64,000 nt of DNA. Source: Pirellula sp. (GTDB taxonomy: Bacteria > Planctomycetota > Planctomycetia > Pirellulales > Pirellulaceae). The DNA is taken from positions 38,760 through 102,759 of the forward strand of contig JAJTID010000004.1 of the NCBI GenBank assembly GCA_021300155.1. Direction: 5' to 3'. Positions 6,874 through 17,083 of this stretch are shown here, one piece after another (position 1 is the first letter of the stretch; every line of letters starts with the position of its first letter). Below the pieces are notes generated by a model. The model had not been told where the DNA came from and did not search any database. It was given only the letters and a program-made list of their open reading frames with translations. The translations under genes were made by a program, and so were the position numbers.

Positions 6874-9704
6874 CAGACTTCTTCAGAATCCGATTCGTCC
6901 GAATCGCTTGGAACATCCGGCTCGGAATCTGAAGTCGCGGATGCTTGCGGTGATGCTATCGGAACCTTGGCAGCCTCGATCGCAGACTCGTCGATCTCTT
7001 CATAAGGAACACGAACCAAAGCGGTAAGCGAATCACCTTCATCCAAGCTCATGATGCGAACACCTTGGGTGTTTCGACCAATCACACTGATGTCCTTGGC
7101 TGCGATTCGTTGAATCTTGCCACGCATTGTCATCATCATGACTTCGTCGGTCTCGTAGATCGGGACGATCCCGACAACACGACCGTTTCTCTTCGAAGTC
7201 TTGATGTCGATAACACCTTTACCGCCACGGCGCTGTGTGCGGTATCGGTTTGCGGAACTTAGATCCTCTGCTTCTGGCTCTTCGGCGACTTCTTCTTCGG
7301 CCACGACCTCTTCGCCTGATTCATCGTCCGACGGTGGTGGCAATTCACGACCAGCCATTTCGTCACCAGGTCCGAACGTCGTTCGCTTACCGTATCCAAA
7401 CTCACACGCGGTTAGCAACGTAGCGGTTGGGTCAGCAACGACCATGCCGACCAGTTCATCACCCTTGCGTAGCGAGATGCCTTTGACACCTGATGTGTTA
7501 CGGCCCATCGGACGCGCGTCACTTTCGGCGAATCGAATGGCCATACCATTCGCCGTGGAGAGGACGATTTGATCGTTGGGCTTCGTGATGACGACATCCA
7601 CCAACTCGTCATCTTCTCGAAGCTTGATCGCGATAATACCGCCCTTCTTGGGACGGCTGTACGATTCGAGTTCTGTCTTTTTCACGACACCCTTCTTGGT
7701 TGCCATCATCAAGAAGTGGCCGGGCAAATTGAAATCGCGAATAGCAATACAGTCGCGGATTTTTTCTTCCGGGGACAAGTTCAATAGATTCACCACCGCT
7801 CTCCCGCGGCTTTCACGAGACATTTGCGGAATTTCCCAAACCTTTTGCCAATAAACCTTCCCTTGGTTCGTGAAGAACAAGAGATAAGCGTGAGTGCTGG
7901 CAACAAACAAATGCTCAACCGGATCTTCCCCCTCCGCTCGCATTCCAGCCACTCCCTTCCCGCCTCGCTTTTGAGCGCGGTATGTGGTTGCCGGAATTCG
8001 TTTGATGTACCCTTGTGTTGAGATCGTGACAACCATGGTCTCCTCCGTGATGAGGTCTTCCATGTTGTAATCACCGAGCTCTTCATCATCGATCACGGTT
8101 CGGCGATTGTTTCCGTAGCGACGTGCAATCTCTTCCAAGTCCGATTTGATCATGCCAAAGATTCGAGCCTGATCACCCAAAATGTCGCGGTACTCCATGA
8201 TCTCATCCAGCAATGCCGAGTGCTCTTGTGCGAGCTTCTCTTGTTCGAGACCTGCCAACTGACCGAGAGTCATTCGCAAAATGGCATCGGTCTGAACACT
8301 GGTCAACGTATAGTTGTCACTGACTCCTCGCTCCAATTGGAAATCCGAGTATCCGCGTTCTCCAAGAGCTCGTTCCATCATCGATGCAGGGCAGCCAACG
8401 CCCATCAGCTTCTCTTTGGCTTCCGCTTGTGTGCGGCTGTTTCGAATAATCTTGATAATGTGATCAATGTCAGCCAACGCCAGCAGCAATCCCTCGACAA
8501 CGTGTTTTCGTTTTCGAGCAGACGCAAGCAAAAACTGCGTGCGACGGCGTATAACGATCACGCGGTGACGCAAGAACTCTTGCATCATTTCTTTGAGTGT
8601 CAGTTCGCGTGGTTTGCCATCGACCAGGGCCAGCAAAATGATGGAGTGCGTTTCTTGCAACGACGAGAACTGATACAGCTGATTCAGAACGATATGCGGA
8701 TCATGACCTTGTTTGATCTCGACGACGATCCGAACGGGTTCTTTCAAATCGCTTTCATCGCGGATGGCAGAAATGCCTTTGATCTTGTCACCACGAACCA
8801 AGTCCGCGATCCGCTCCACGACGCGATCTCGAAACTGTTGGTAAGGAATTTCTCGAATGATCAATCGAGACTTTTTCCCTTCTTCGACATCGACACGAGC
8901 TCGAACAATGATGGTCGAACGTCCAGTGTTGTACGCTTTCCTGATCGAGTATCGGCCGCAGATGATTCCACCGGTGGGGAAGTCGGGACCGGGTACGATT
9001 TCGCATAGCTCGCTGACCGAAATGTCAGGGTCCTCGATGAGCCGAACCAACCCCGCGCAGATTTCTCGCAAGTTATGAGGTGGAATGCTCGTCGCCATGC
9101 CGACTGCGATTCCGGTAGCTCCGTTCACGAGCAAGTTCGGGAACTTGGATGGCAACACCACCGGTTCCGTACGACGCTCGTCATACGTTGGGATAAAGTC
9201 GACCGTGTCCAGTTTCAAGTCTTCAAGAAGCATGGCGGCAGGTGGGGCAAGCCGTGCTTCGGTGTATCGCATTGCAGCGGCAGGCAAACCGGCGATCGAG
9301 CCAAAGTTACCTTGCTTGTCAATCAGGATATGGCGCATGTTCCATTCCTGCGCCATCCGTACGAGTGTCGGATAGATGATCGCTTCCCCGTGCGGGTGAT
9401 AGTTTCCGGACGTATCGCCCGCGATCTTGGCGCATTTGACTCGGGCGGCTCCCGGCGTCAAATTCAAATCATTCATCGCCACCAGAATCCGACGTTGACT
9501 AGGTTTCAAGCCATCGCGAACGTCCGGCAATGCTCGGCTGACGATCACACTCATCGCGTAAGTTAAATAGCTATCGCGCAACTCGTCTTCGATTGCCTCT
9601 TCGATCATTCGCTCGCCTGGACCATTCACATCGTCTCCACCCGCGTTGGGCAAATTGGAGGGATCGTTTTGGTCAAAATCGTCATCAGGTGGAACAGTGG
9701 ACAC
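6873..9704 (-). CDS. gyrA: DNA gyrase subunit A
   Basis: 943 residues. The breakage-reunion domain is intact, with catalytic Tyr147 in AAMRYTEARL and the region KIAGDTSGNYHPHGEAIIYP before it. The positions equal to E. coli Ser83 and Asp87, where quinolones bind through a water-metal bridge, are Ala108 and Pro112. The C-terminal pinwheel has two GyrA-box-like motifs (QKRGGKG and QRRGGKG). An acidic insert of about 40 residues sits between pinwheel blades, and the protein ends in an acidic Asp/Ser/Glu tail. The start is GTG at 9704. gyrB is not in the window. The stop codon overlaps the start of the glycosyltransferase gene. Confidence 0.97.
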   Translation of the reverse strand: MSTVPPDDDFDQNDPSNLPNAGGDDVNGPGERMIEEAIEDELRDSYLTYAMSVIVSRALPDVRDGLKPSQRRILVAMNDLNLTPGAARVKCAKIAGDTSGNYHPHGEAIIYPTLVRMAQEWNMRHILIDKQGNFGSIAGLPAAAMRYTEARLAPPAAMLLEDLKLDTVDFIPTYDERRTEPVVLPSKFPNLLVNGATGIAVGMATSIPPHNLREICAGLVRLIEDPDISVSELCEIVPGPDFPTGGIICGRYSIRKAYNTGRSTIIVRARVDVEEGKKSRLIIREIPYQQFRDRVVERIADLVRGDKIKGISAIRDESDLKEPVRIVVEIKQGHDPHIVLNQLYQFSSLQETHSIILLALVDGKPRELTLKEMMQEFLRHRVIVIRRRTQFLLASARKRKHVVEGLLLALADIDHIIKIIRNSRTQAEAKEKLMGVGCPASMMERALGERGYSDFQLERGVSDNYTLTSVQTDAILRMTLGQLAGLEQEKLAQEHSALLDEIMEYRDILGDQARIFGMIKSDLEEIARRYGNNRRTVIDDEELGDYNMEDLITEETMVVTISTQGYIKRIPATTYRAQKRGGKGVAGMRAEGEDPVEHLFVASTHAYLLFFTNQGKVYWQKVWEIPQMSRESRGRAVVNLLNLSPEEKIRDCIAIRDFNLPGHFLMMATKKGVVKKTELESYSRPKKGGIIAIKLREDDELVDVVITKPNDQIVLSTANGMAIRFAESDARPMGRNTSGVKGISLRKGDELVGMVVADPTATLLTACEFGYGKRTTFGPGDEMAGRELPPPSDDESGEEVVAEEEVAEEPEAEDLSSANRYRTQRRGGKGVIDIKTSKRNGRVVGIVPIYETDEVMMMTMRGKIQRIAAKDISVIGRNTQGVRIMSLDEGDSLTALVRVPYEEIDESAIEAAKVPIASPQASATSDSEPDVPSDSDESDSEEV

Positions 9705-9992
9705 TTCAGCAAGCCGATCTTCAGGTGGATTTTGAAGTCATTTCGAAGCTCAACTCCAAAATGCTCAAAAAAGCAATGTATTTCCAGGTTTTTCGCACTG
9801 AAAAATGGAGCCGGATTCTACCCGAAAATCCCCTTTTTCACAACCGCCCCGAAGGATCCTTCATGCCTCGCCGAAATCATCCCAAGATCGTCTGCTAGAC
9901 TAGAATAGGTGTCGGCTTATGCTGACTCGTATATCCCGCCCTTCACCTGCCGAACTCGATTCCTTCCTGCTTCGAATCGTATCGTAATCCCT

Positions 9993-12900
9993 ATGAAAAA
10001 ACGAACTCCGCTGTTCAGCATTCTCGCTTGGGCAATCGCCTGTTTCGTCACCACGTTTTGGTGGCATCCCTGCGGCTCGGCCTCCGAAACCGACGAGCAG
10101 CGAGCTATGCGCGAGCATTTCGAGAAAAAGGTCCGTCCGATTCTCGTGCAACACTGCTACGAATGCCATAGCGGTTCCGCAAAGCGTATCGAGGGAAGCC
10201 TACGCATCGACCATCCAACATTCCTCATCAAAGGTGGTGATTCGGGACCCGTCCTCGATAAAGAGGCTCTCAACCAGAGTTTGTTGCTCCAGGCAATTCG
10301 TTACGATGGACTTGAAATGCCTCCGTCTGGCCGTTTGCCAATCGAAGAGGTAGAGACGCTCACCGATTGGGTCCAACAAGGGGCTTACTGGCCAGAAGAG
10401 CCAATCCCCGCAGCTCCAAAAGAAGCTGCTCCTTTTTCGATCGAACTTCGAAAGCAATCGCATTGGGCCTGGAAGCAAATCGCTGCACCCGAGACCCCTG
10501 TTACTCAGTTGACAGATCTCCGAAACAACGCGATCGATGCATTTGTTCTGAGCAAACAGCGCGAGCACCAGCTCCCTATGTCCGAGCAAGCGGATCGAGC
10601 GACAATGATTCGAAGGCTTCACTGGGATCTTCTAGGTGTTCCACCGAGTAACGACACGCTTCAACACTGGACCCAATGCAACTCAGTCGATTGGTATGAG
10701 AACTACCTCGATTCTCTACTAGCCGATCCTCAGTTGGGTGTCCGGTTTGCACGTCATTGGCTCGATCTCGTTCGGTATGCTCAATCTCGCGGGCACGAGT
10801 TCGATGAAGATACACCCGGAGCCGAACATTACCGCGACTACGTGGTGCGAGCCTTCAATGCCGACGTACCCTTTGATCATTTTCTCACAGAACATGTGGC
10901 TGGAGATTTGTTGCCTCAGCCAAGACGACATCCGACAAAAGAATGGAATGAATCCGTCTTGGGAACTGGTTTCTGGCACTTAGGGGAATGGGTCCATTCG
11001 CCAGTCGATACCAGGAAAGATGAGACCGATCGATTCGACAATATGGTCGACGTTTTTTCTAAAACCTTTCTTGGACTCACGGTCGCATGCGCTCGCTGCC
11101 ACGATCACAAGTTTGACGCGATCAGCACAGAAGACTACTACGCACTTTATGGCTATCTTCGGAGCAGCCACTACCGATTAGTTCGATTCGAAACGGATGC
11201 ACAAGACAAACGCCTTCGTCAAAAAATAGATGGTATCCGTGCAAAGTATCGCCCCCTCGTGAAGGAAGCATTTAGCCAACGAACGAAGGAAACGCAAACT
11301 TCGAAGAGCGCCGAAGCAGAAAACGAGACATCGAAGGCAGATTCTTTTGCGTTGCCTCTCCCGCGAGACAACCCTCGCGTGCTGCTGGATAGCCGAACGA
11401 TTCGCCCTGAAGATTGGCACGTGGATGGCTATGCATTCGGAAACGGAGTTGCTCAGCCAAACTGGGATTCTGTTTATCCTGTGAGTAACAAGAGCGAACC
11501 CATTGGGTGCTCGCTCCATTGGAACAGCTTTCCAAGTATCGCAGCCATTCCACGGTGGCTTTCTGAGCAATCCGATGTTCACAAAGTAAATTCCAAGAAT
11601 CGGCACTCCCAAATCGATACCGCTGGAAAGACGTTCCTCACCCCCAGCTTCACGCTCAAATCGGCTTACCTTTCTTTCTTGGTGCGGGGGGATATGCGCG
11701 TATTCATCGCTGTCGATTCCCATCGATTGATCGCAGGACCATTGCACGGAGAGACCGTCTTTGTACCGAAAACAGACGACCAACTTTCGATGCGCTGGGT
11801 CAAAGGGCCTCATCTTGCACGCTACATCGGTAAACGAATTCATCTGGAGTTCTCGCCTGTGAATAACCGAGCATTCGATCTTTATCAAGTGATCGAAGGT
11901 AATCCCCCAGATGCGTCGGACTGTGATGAGTCAGACCGGTCTCTTGCTATTGATGGTCTGAAGACCGAACGCGAATTGCGAGAGATTCTCACCAACGAGC
12001 CAACCGGGGCGTCCACTCCCGCATCAATCGAGTTTCGTCGACTCGTCGACGAATGGGTGAACATGGAACGTGAGGCTGAAAACAACTTTCCCCGTGTATC
12101 TCGTTTGGCAATGGCGATGCAAGATGGCTCGGGGCAGAATGATTTTCTGCTGATTCGAGGCAATGCAGACCGACCCGCTGCTGAGGTTCCGCGTCGCTTT
12201 CTCGAAGCATTGGGGGGCAAGCAAAGCCCAGTCGCCCCAAAGAATGGTTCTGGTCGACTGGAACTGGCGAAAGATCTCCTGCGCGATGATAACCCATTGG
12301 TTGCTCGCGTCTTTGTCAATCGCTGGTGGCACCATCTTCTCGGTCGTGGAATCGTCCCGACCACGGATGACTTCGGTGTGCAAGGTCTTCCTCCAAGCCA
12401 TCCAGAACTTCTAGACTATCTGTCCATTCAATTACGTGAATCGGGCTGGTCCTTTAAGCAAATCATTCGCGAGATTTGTTCGTCTCATACTTATCGACAA
12501 CAAACCTCCGTCGATGGATATTCGAAGCAAGATCCAACCAATCAATGGCTCGCATTTGCGAATATCAAGAAGCTGGAAGGCGAAGTAGTACGTGACGGAA
12601 TGCTCGCAGTGTCAGGTCAGCTGGATTGGCAATTGGAAGGAAAAACTGAGCCTGTTTTTCTGAATGACTTTCTTACAGGCCGAGGACGTCCCGGCAAAAG
12701 CGGCGTGCTGCATGGCAACAGTCGTCGATCTCTTTACTTAGAGGTTCGACGAAATTTCTTAAACCCCATGCTAACTGCATTCGATATGCCCACTCCGTTC
12801 AGTTCTATGGGGCGAAGAAACATCTCGAATGTCCCCGCACAAGCGTTAACGATGCTGAACGATCCATTAGTCCATTGGATTGCAGAACGATGGTCGAAAA

Positions 12901-13103
12901 ATATTCTTCGATCGGAAGGTGATATTCGATCGAAGGCTTCGAGCATGATGCGAGCAACGCGAGGACGCGAGCCTGAGCCAAACGAGTTGGACTACGCGGT
13001 GCGATTCATTCAATCCGAAATCAATCTCACAAGCGAAACCGAGGCTTGGAAATCGTTTGCACACGCTTTGCTTAACTCGAAAGAGATGCTGTTCCGTTTT
13101 TGA
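9993..13103 (+). CDS. Planctomycete cytochrome-c-like / DUF1549 / DUF1553 secreted protein
   Basis: 1036 residues with an N-terminal signal peptide (hydrophobic stretch ~6-24). A planctomycete cytochrome C domain follows, with haem motif C55-Y-E-C58-H59. DUF1549 comes next (RRLHWDLLGVPPS, WLDLVRYAQS), including a second CxxCH (CARCHDH). A variable middle part of about 350 residues leads to DUF1553 (VFVNRWWHHLLGRGIV, then GLPPSHPELLDYL). These proteins are expanded in planctomycetes and are usually paired with a DUF1501 gene; the function is unproven, though a role in polysaccharide turnover is often suggested. No DUF1501 partner follows here. ATG 9993 is preferred over GTG 9909 because it starts the signal peptide. 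Confidence 0.9.
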   Translation: MKKRTPLFSILAWAIACFVTTFWWHPCGSASETDEQRAMREHFEKKVRPILVQHCYECHSGSAKRIEGSLRIDHPTFLIKGGDSGPVLDKEALNQSLLLQAIRYDGLEMPPSGRLPIEEVETLTDWVQQGAYWPEEPIPAAPKEAAPFSIELRKQSHWAWKQIAAPETPVTQLTDLRNNAIDAFVLSKQREHQLPMSEQADRATMIRRLHWDLLGVPPSNDTLQHWTQCNSVDWYENYLDSLLADPQLGVRFARHWLDLVRYAQSRGHEFDEDTPGAEHYRDYVVRAFNADVPFDHFLTEHVAGDLLPQPRRHPTKEWNESVLGTGFWHLGEWVHSPVDTRKDETDRFDNMVDVFSKTFLGLTVACARCHDHKFDAISTEDYYALYGYLRSSHYRLVRFETDAQDKRLRQKIDGIRAKYRPLVKEAFSQRTKETQTSKSAEAENETSKADSFALPLPRDNPRVLLDSRTIRPEDWHVDGYAFGNGVAQPNWDSVYPVSNKSEPIGCSLHWNSFPSIAAIPRWLSEQSDVHKVNSKNRHSQIDTAGKTFLTPSFTLKSAYLSFLVRGDMRVFIAVDSHRLIAGPLHGETVFVPKTDDQLSMRWVKGPHLARYIGKRIHLEFSPVNNRAFDLYQVIEGNPPDASDCDESDRSLAIDGLKTERELREILTNEPTGASTPASIEFRRLVDEWVNMEREAENNFPRVSRLAMAMQDGSGQNDFLLIRGNADRPAAEVPRRFLEALGGKQSPVAPKNGSGRLELAKDLLRDDNPLVARVFVNRWWHHLLGRGIVPTTDDFGVQGLPPSHPELLDYLSIQLRESGWSFKQIIREICSSHTYRQQTSVDGYSKQDPTNQWLAFANIKKLEGEVVRDGMLAVSGQLDWQLEGKTEPVFLNDFLTGRGRPGKSGVLHGNSRRSLYLEVRRNFLNPMLTAFDMPTPFSSMGRRNISNVPAQALTMLNDPLVHWIAERWSKNILRSEGDIRSKASSMMRATRGREPEPNELDYAVRFIQSEINLTSETEAWKSFAHALLNSKEMLFRF

Positions 13104-13149
13104 TGTCCGTAAAGGACTTAGTCATCTATTGGAATAGCAACTCGTCGTT

Positions 13150-14073
13150 TCAGCTCGACGATCGCGACTTTTGATTGCGTTGGTTACGGCGGTGCATAAT
13201 CCAAGCCATGGACAATGCTCCGATACCAACAATCGGGGAAAGGGAAACTAGATACCGTGGCCAACTGCGTTGTATCGTGAGCGGGTTGCCGAATGCGTTT
13301 GCGAACACATCTTCGTTCGGTTGTTTTCCTCTCACATATTTTCGATGCAGAAGCAGATCTCCCGCGACGATTCCTGCTGCTTTTTCAAGATCGACTGTTC
13401 TAATCGCGATACTCTTGGAACGGGTCCAGTCGGTCTGCAGATCCATCTTCGACGTATAGCTACCAGCAACGTTGTCAAATCCTGCGTGCTGGCAGAACAA
13501 TGTATGGTCGAATTCTTCCATCGAATGGACTTCGCCGTCATGAATATGAACGGTAGGAAAGAAGATCTTGTCGGAATGTCTCGTTTTGAACTCAAATGCC
13601 ATCGGGTGAGGACGCCCTTCGAGTTTGTCTAGCTGAAATACCACGAAGCTGTAGTCGCTGTAGATCGGAATTTTTGCCCACGTTTCCGGTGCGATGGAAA
13701 ACATGGGGTCGAGTCGTGAGAAATCTCCGACGGAAGGGACGACAGATGCGACGAAATCACCGACTTCCTGAACTTTGAGCATCGCAGGTTCAGCTACCGA
13801 ACTGTCCACCCTCCTAGACATCGTTGGAGGTGGAGTGAGGGGAGGAAAAGCCCGATGCAAATCACCAAAGAATCGATCGTATTGCTTTAAATCGAAAAAA
13901 TTGACCGAATCCTCTGTTGCGTTCGATGCCGTAGGTATTGGCAAGATCATGGCCGTTTTGACCTTGCTTTCGTACAGCATCTGATAGACCACGAATTGGG
14001 TCTCTTTGCCTGAAAGCCTGCCGAATATCTGCGTGTTGCTAACCGATTCGACAGCCCCCGAAAAACAGCACAT
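13150..14073 (-). CDS. Conserved hypothetical membrane-anchored protein
   Basis: 307 residues. It begins with a double cysteine (MCCFSGAVESVSNTQIFGR) and has motifs such as FVVYQMLYESK and TAMILPIP that I remember from planctomycete hypothetical proteins, but I cannot attach a domain name. The middle contains HIHDGEVHSMEEFDHTLFCQH, rich in His and Cys, which could bind metal. One C-terminal transmembrane helix (YLVSLSPIVGIGALSMAWIM) is followed by a basic tail, so the bulk is probably outside the cytoplasm if the helix is a tail anchor, although no signal peptide is visible. It converges with the DUF1549 gene, 46 bases away. Function unknown. Confidence 0.7.
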   Translation of the reverse strand: MCCFSGAVESVSNTQIFGRLSGKETQFVVYQMLYESKVKTAMILPIPTASNATEDSVNFFDLKQYDRFFGDLHRAFPPLTPPPTMSRRVDSSVAEPAMLKVQEVGDFVASVVPSVGDFSRLDPMFSIAPETWAKIPIYSDYSFVVFQLDKLEGRPHPMAFEFKTRHSDKIFFPTVHIHDGEVHSMEEFDHTLFCQHAGFDNVAGSYTSKMDLQTDWTRSKSIAIRTVDLEKAAGIVAGDLLLHRKYVRGKQPNEDVFANAFGNPLTIQRSWPRYLVSLSPIVGIGALSMAWIMHRRNQRNQKSRSSS

Positions 14074-14157
14074 TATCCAACTCCATGGGAAACAAATTGA
14101 AAAACTCGATATGGCCGCCTAGACGTAGATTGCGAGTCTGGAGTTTCCAAAAAATTC

Positions 14158-15051
14158 TTAATGCTCTTGTCGCCTGGCTAATTCATCTCGCAACCGAGCA
14201 GCTAGTTCATACTGTTCATCACGCACTGCATCTGCCAGTCGTTGCTGCAACGAATCCCCGACGTCGTATTGTTCCGAGATCGATTCACGAAGCTTGATGA
14301 GTTGCAACGCCATTTCGTCGTTTTCGAATTCGTCATCGGCTTCGTGCTCTTCGAAGACAGCACGGATGGCGTTGAGTCCAATATTGATTTCTGCTACGGC
14401 CGTCTCAGGAGTCGACTCATCTAGTGCTGCCAGAGCAGCAGCTTGTGTTCGATGGAACAATACAAAGGGGCGATACTGCTCGTGGCTCATCGTCCACTCG
14501 TCTTCCGGTGAGTGATCTCGGCAAACGTCCATTAGAGCCAAAGTGTGTTCGGCGTCCTCCACAGCTCGGTGGTAGTGTTCCAAACGAAGCCAGGATATGC
14601 GTCGGTGGTAAAACTGCACAAACTCGCGGTCCGCTTCAAAGCATTGCGATTCGTCCATCACAAAATCGGCATCGTGTTTTTCAACATCAAGCATCGCGTC
14701 CAAGAAAGTGCAAAAGCCATTGGGTGTTTGCCCGTCGGGACGACCGTTGGTTTCCATTTGAAGAACGCCCAAATCGACTCGCATTTGGATCACATCACGT
14801 CCGTCGTCTCCCTTGACGAGCCTAACGGCTAGAGAGTGCGGGTCGAATTCCCAGTCTCGTAATATGGCATCGAGCCCTTTGAACGAACCCATCTCGGCCT
14901 GTCTCGCTACTTTGGAAAGACTAAATTTTTCTTGATACTTGGCACTATTCGCCGACCTTGCTCGCGGCTCGGACATTCCATTCTCGTGTGAAGACTCACC
15001 TGGTGGAACATCATCAAATGATCCATTGTCCAATTCTCCGCTATCTAACAT
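14158..15051 (-). CDS. UVR-motif (UvrB/UvrC motif) protein of unknown function
   Basis: 297 residues. The last ~32 residues form a UVR motif (LQQRLADAVRDEQYELAARLRDEL), the helix-loop-helix by which UvrB and UvrC interact and which also occurs in ClpC and McsA. Residues ~45-260 are a helical acidic domain beginning AEMGSFKGLDAILRDWEFDP. I recognise the combination from planctomycetes but not its role. There is no nuclease or helicase motif, so it is not UvrB or UvrC. It is divergent from bpt across about 290 bases, and the start at ATG 15051 is followed by a poorly conserved-looking Ser/Glu-rich leader of ~40 residues. Confidence 0.75.
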   Translation of the reverse strand: MLDSGELDNGSFDDVPPGESSHENGMSEPRARSANSAKYQEKFSLSKVARQAEMGSFKGLDAILRDWEFDPHSLAVRLVKGDDGRDVIQMRVDLGVLQMETNGRPDGQTPNGFCTFLDAMLDVEKHDADFVMDESQCFEADREFVQFYHRRISWLRLEHYHRAVEDAEHTLALMDVCRDHSPEDEWTMSHEQYRPFVLFHRTQAAALAALDESTPETAVAEINIGLNAIRAVFEEHEADDEFENDEMALQLIKLRESISEQYDVGDSLQQRLADAVRDEQYELAARLRDELARRQEH

Positions 15052-15343
15052 CGTGGTTCCTAACGTCTCTGTTCTCGCGGCAACACACTTAACGTCAGTA
15101 TAACATGCAACCCAGCACCGCGAAGCGAGTTACTCCTGAAGTGTTCGCAATTGGTGCTCCCAGGAATAGGGGGAGCGAGCGATTTCCAAGGAAATTGTGG
15201 CCTGCTCGACAGGGGAACCCATCTGTGAATCGACAACGCTTGGTAGTGATGGAATCAATGGTTAAGATAGTATCGATTGTTCGGATGTTTCTGGCCTGCC
15301 AAAAGGACTCTTTGACTTGACTGACTCGAGCGGGGCAAACCAT

Positions 15344-16102
15344 ATGCAGGAGGAACCCTGCGATGCGTTCCATCGTGTGCCGGCAGCCATCCCCGTCGGG
15401 AGCATCTTGAGTAACGAACACCCCTGTTCGTACTTGCCCGTGAGGACGGCAAATTTGCCCCTCATTTTGCCAGCAAACGTGCTCTCCCTCACGGCAATGG
15501 ATGCGGCGCTGGCGTCAGGAATGCGCCGTGCCGGTCTTTTTCTTTACTACACGCAGTGTCAGGGCTGCGACGCTTGCGAGCCTACGCGATTCGACGTTCA
15601 GCAGTTCCGATGGACCGAGTCTTGGAAACGCGTTCTAAAGCGTGGCGACCGGCAGTTGCAATTGGCGATCGCCCCCACGTCGATGACAGAGGAAAAGCTG
15701 GCTCTTTTCAATAGGCATCGCATGGAACGAGGACTGAATTCCGATGAATCGAACTACCAGCGGGAGGACTACGAGAACTTCTTAGTGGAAACCAGTTGCC
15801 AGTTTACGATGGAGCTTCAATTTCGCAGTGCCGAGAATTTGATCGCGGTGTCGATTATCGACTGCGGACAAAATTCTGTTTCTGCCGTTTATACCTATTT
15901 TGACCCAGACTACTCAAAACTCTCTCTAGGAACCTACGCCATCTTGAAGCAAATTGAGTTCTGTCTTCAAACGAGGCGACGTTTCGTTTACTTGGGTATG
16001 TATGTCAAAGATAACCGCCATTTAAGTTACAAGGCGAGGTTTCTTCCCCAGCAACGTTGGATCGAAGGGAATTGGGTCGATATTGACAACAATTCCCCCT
16101 AG
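15344..16102 (+). CDS. bpt: Aspartate/glutamate leucyltransferase (arginyltransferase family, N-end rule)
   Basis: 252 residues of the ATE/Bpt family. The N-terminal part has the conserved CSYLP and YYTQCQGCDACEPTRFDV cysteine block. The C-terminal GNAT-like fold has VYTYFDPDYSKLSLGTYAI and YLGMYVKDNRHLSYKARF. Bpt enzymes transfer leucine from Leu-tRNA to proteins that begin with Asp or Glu, marking them for ClpS/ClpAP. Bacterial enzymes of this length are usually Bpt rather than arginyltransferases, but which tRNA is used cannot be proved from sequence. ATG 15344 is preferred to TTG 15317. No clpS or aat gene is nearby. Confidence 0.9.
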   Translation: MQEEPCDAFHRVPAAIPVGSILSNEHPCSYLPVRTANLPLILPANVLSLTAMDAALASGMRRAGLFLYYTQCQGCDACEPTRFDVQQFRWTESWKRVLKRGDRQLQLAIAPTSMTEEKLALFNRHRMERGLNSDESNYQREDYENFLVETSCQFTMELQFRSAENLIAVSIIDCGQNSVSAVYTYFDPDYSKLSLGTYAILKQIEFCLQTRRRFVYLGMYVKDNRHLSYKARFLPQQRWIEGNWVDIDNNSP

Positions 16103-16189
16103 CCTCCCGGCGTCAAAATTCGCCATTCGGCAAGCCTGAGTTATACTGAGCAATGTCTCGATCGTCCTACTCTCTCCTCAGATCTTCGC

Positions 16190-17083
16190 ATGGGTTTCTT
16201 CGACAAACTATTCCAAAAGAAAGAGGAAGGTATCGAGTCTACGAAGAAGGTGGACGTAGAAGCTCGCTTTGAACGATTACGATCCGCAGTCTCCGGAACA
16301 ATGAGTAACTTTTTCGTTGCCAAGGATCGACACAACGACAACAGAATCGTCGGTGTAAAGCTGTGTGACGTCGAAAAGGTGGAATTCTTCGAGAGCAGGT
16401 TCAAAGGGCTCAATAAACCACAAGAAGGTTGGATCAGTGCACAAATGATCCATCCCAACATCGCCAAAACGCTGGAGTTCGGTACCACGACCAAAGGCCA
16501 GCCCTATATCGTCATGGAGTTTGTCGATGGACCGGGACTTCAAGTACTTGTACTGGAACGTGAGGAAGAAAAGCTTCGAGGCAAACGTCTCAGCCTCATC
16601 ACACAAATGGCAGAAGCGCTCAACTACGTGCATCGCAAAGAGTTTATTCACCGAGATATCTGCCCACGCAACTACATCTGCTCGATGGACCTAAAAACTA
16701 TCAAGCTGATTGACTTCGGATTGACGTTACCGGCCACTCGCCCATTTATGTTACCGGGCAATCGCACGGGTACGCCGCTCTACATGGCACCTGAAATCGT
16801 GCGCCGTCGTTCGACAGACCAGCGTGTCGATATCTTTTCGTTCGGCGTGACGTGTTACCACATGATAACCTTTGAGTTACCGTGGAATACCACAGATACA
16901 ACCGGAAAAGCTGCGCTCCAACACGACACCGCACCGCCTGTAGAAATTCTAGAACTACGACCAGACCTGGACAAGACGCTGGCCAACGCCATCATGTCCG
17001 CGATCAAGGCAAATGTAGACCAACGCACTCCAGATATGGAGACATTTCTTCGACAACTGAGACAAGTGAAAACGTCACCTTGA
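16190..17083 (+). CDS. Serine/threonine protein kinase with variant catalytic loop
   Basis: 297 residues, essentially a bare kinase domain with no membrane helix or sensor domain. Present are the beta-3 lysine (VGVK57), the catalytic loop HRDICPRN (154-161), the metal-binding DFG (175-177), and activation-segment GTPLYMAPEIV. Two features are unusual: the glycine-rich loop is poorly formed (SGTMSNFFVAKD), and the lysine that normally follows HRD by two residues (HRDLKPxN) is Cys158. Aspartates and asparagine are kept, so activity is plausible. The stop codon overlaps the TTG start of the methyltransferase by four bases, implying co-translation. The substrate is unknown. Confidence 0.88.
   Translation: MGFFDKLFQKKEEGIESTKKVDVEARFERLRSAVSGTMSNFFVAKDRHNDNRIVGVKLCDVEKVEFFESRFKGLNKPQEGWISAQMIHPNIAKTLEFGTTTKGQPYIVMEFVDGPGLQVLVLEREEEKLRGKRLSLITQMAEALNYVHRKEFIHRDICPRNYICSMDLKTIKLIDFGLTLPATRPFMLPGNRTGTPLYMAPEIVRRRSTDQRVDIFSFGVTCYHMITFELPWNTTDTTGKAALQHDTAPPVEILELRPDLDKTLANAIMSAIKANVDQRTPDMETFLRQLRQVKTSP

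Noticed and set aside
8220..9008. 262-codon plus-strand frame within gyrA
   Set aside because: Antisense to a fully conserved gyrA region; no recognisable domain.
11178..11888. 236-codon minus-strand frame within the DUF1549/1553 gene
   Set aside because: Shadow of the variable middle part of a long coding gene; no motif.
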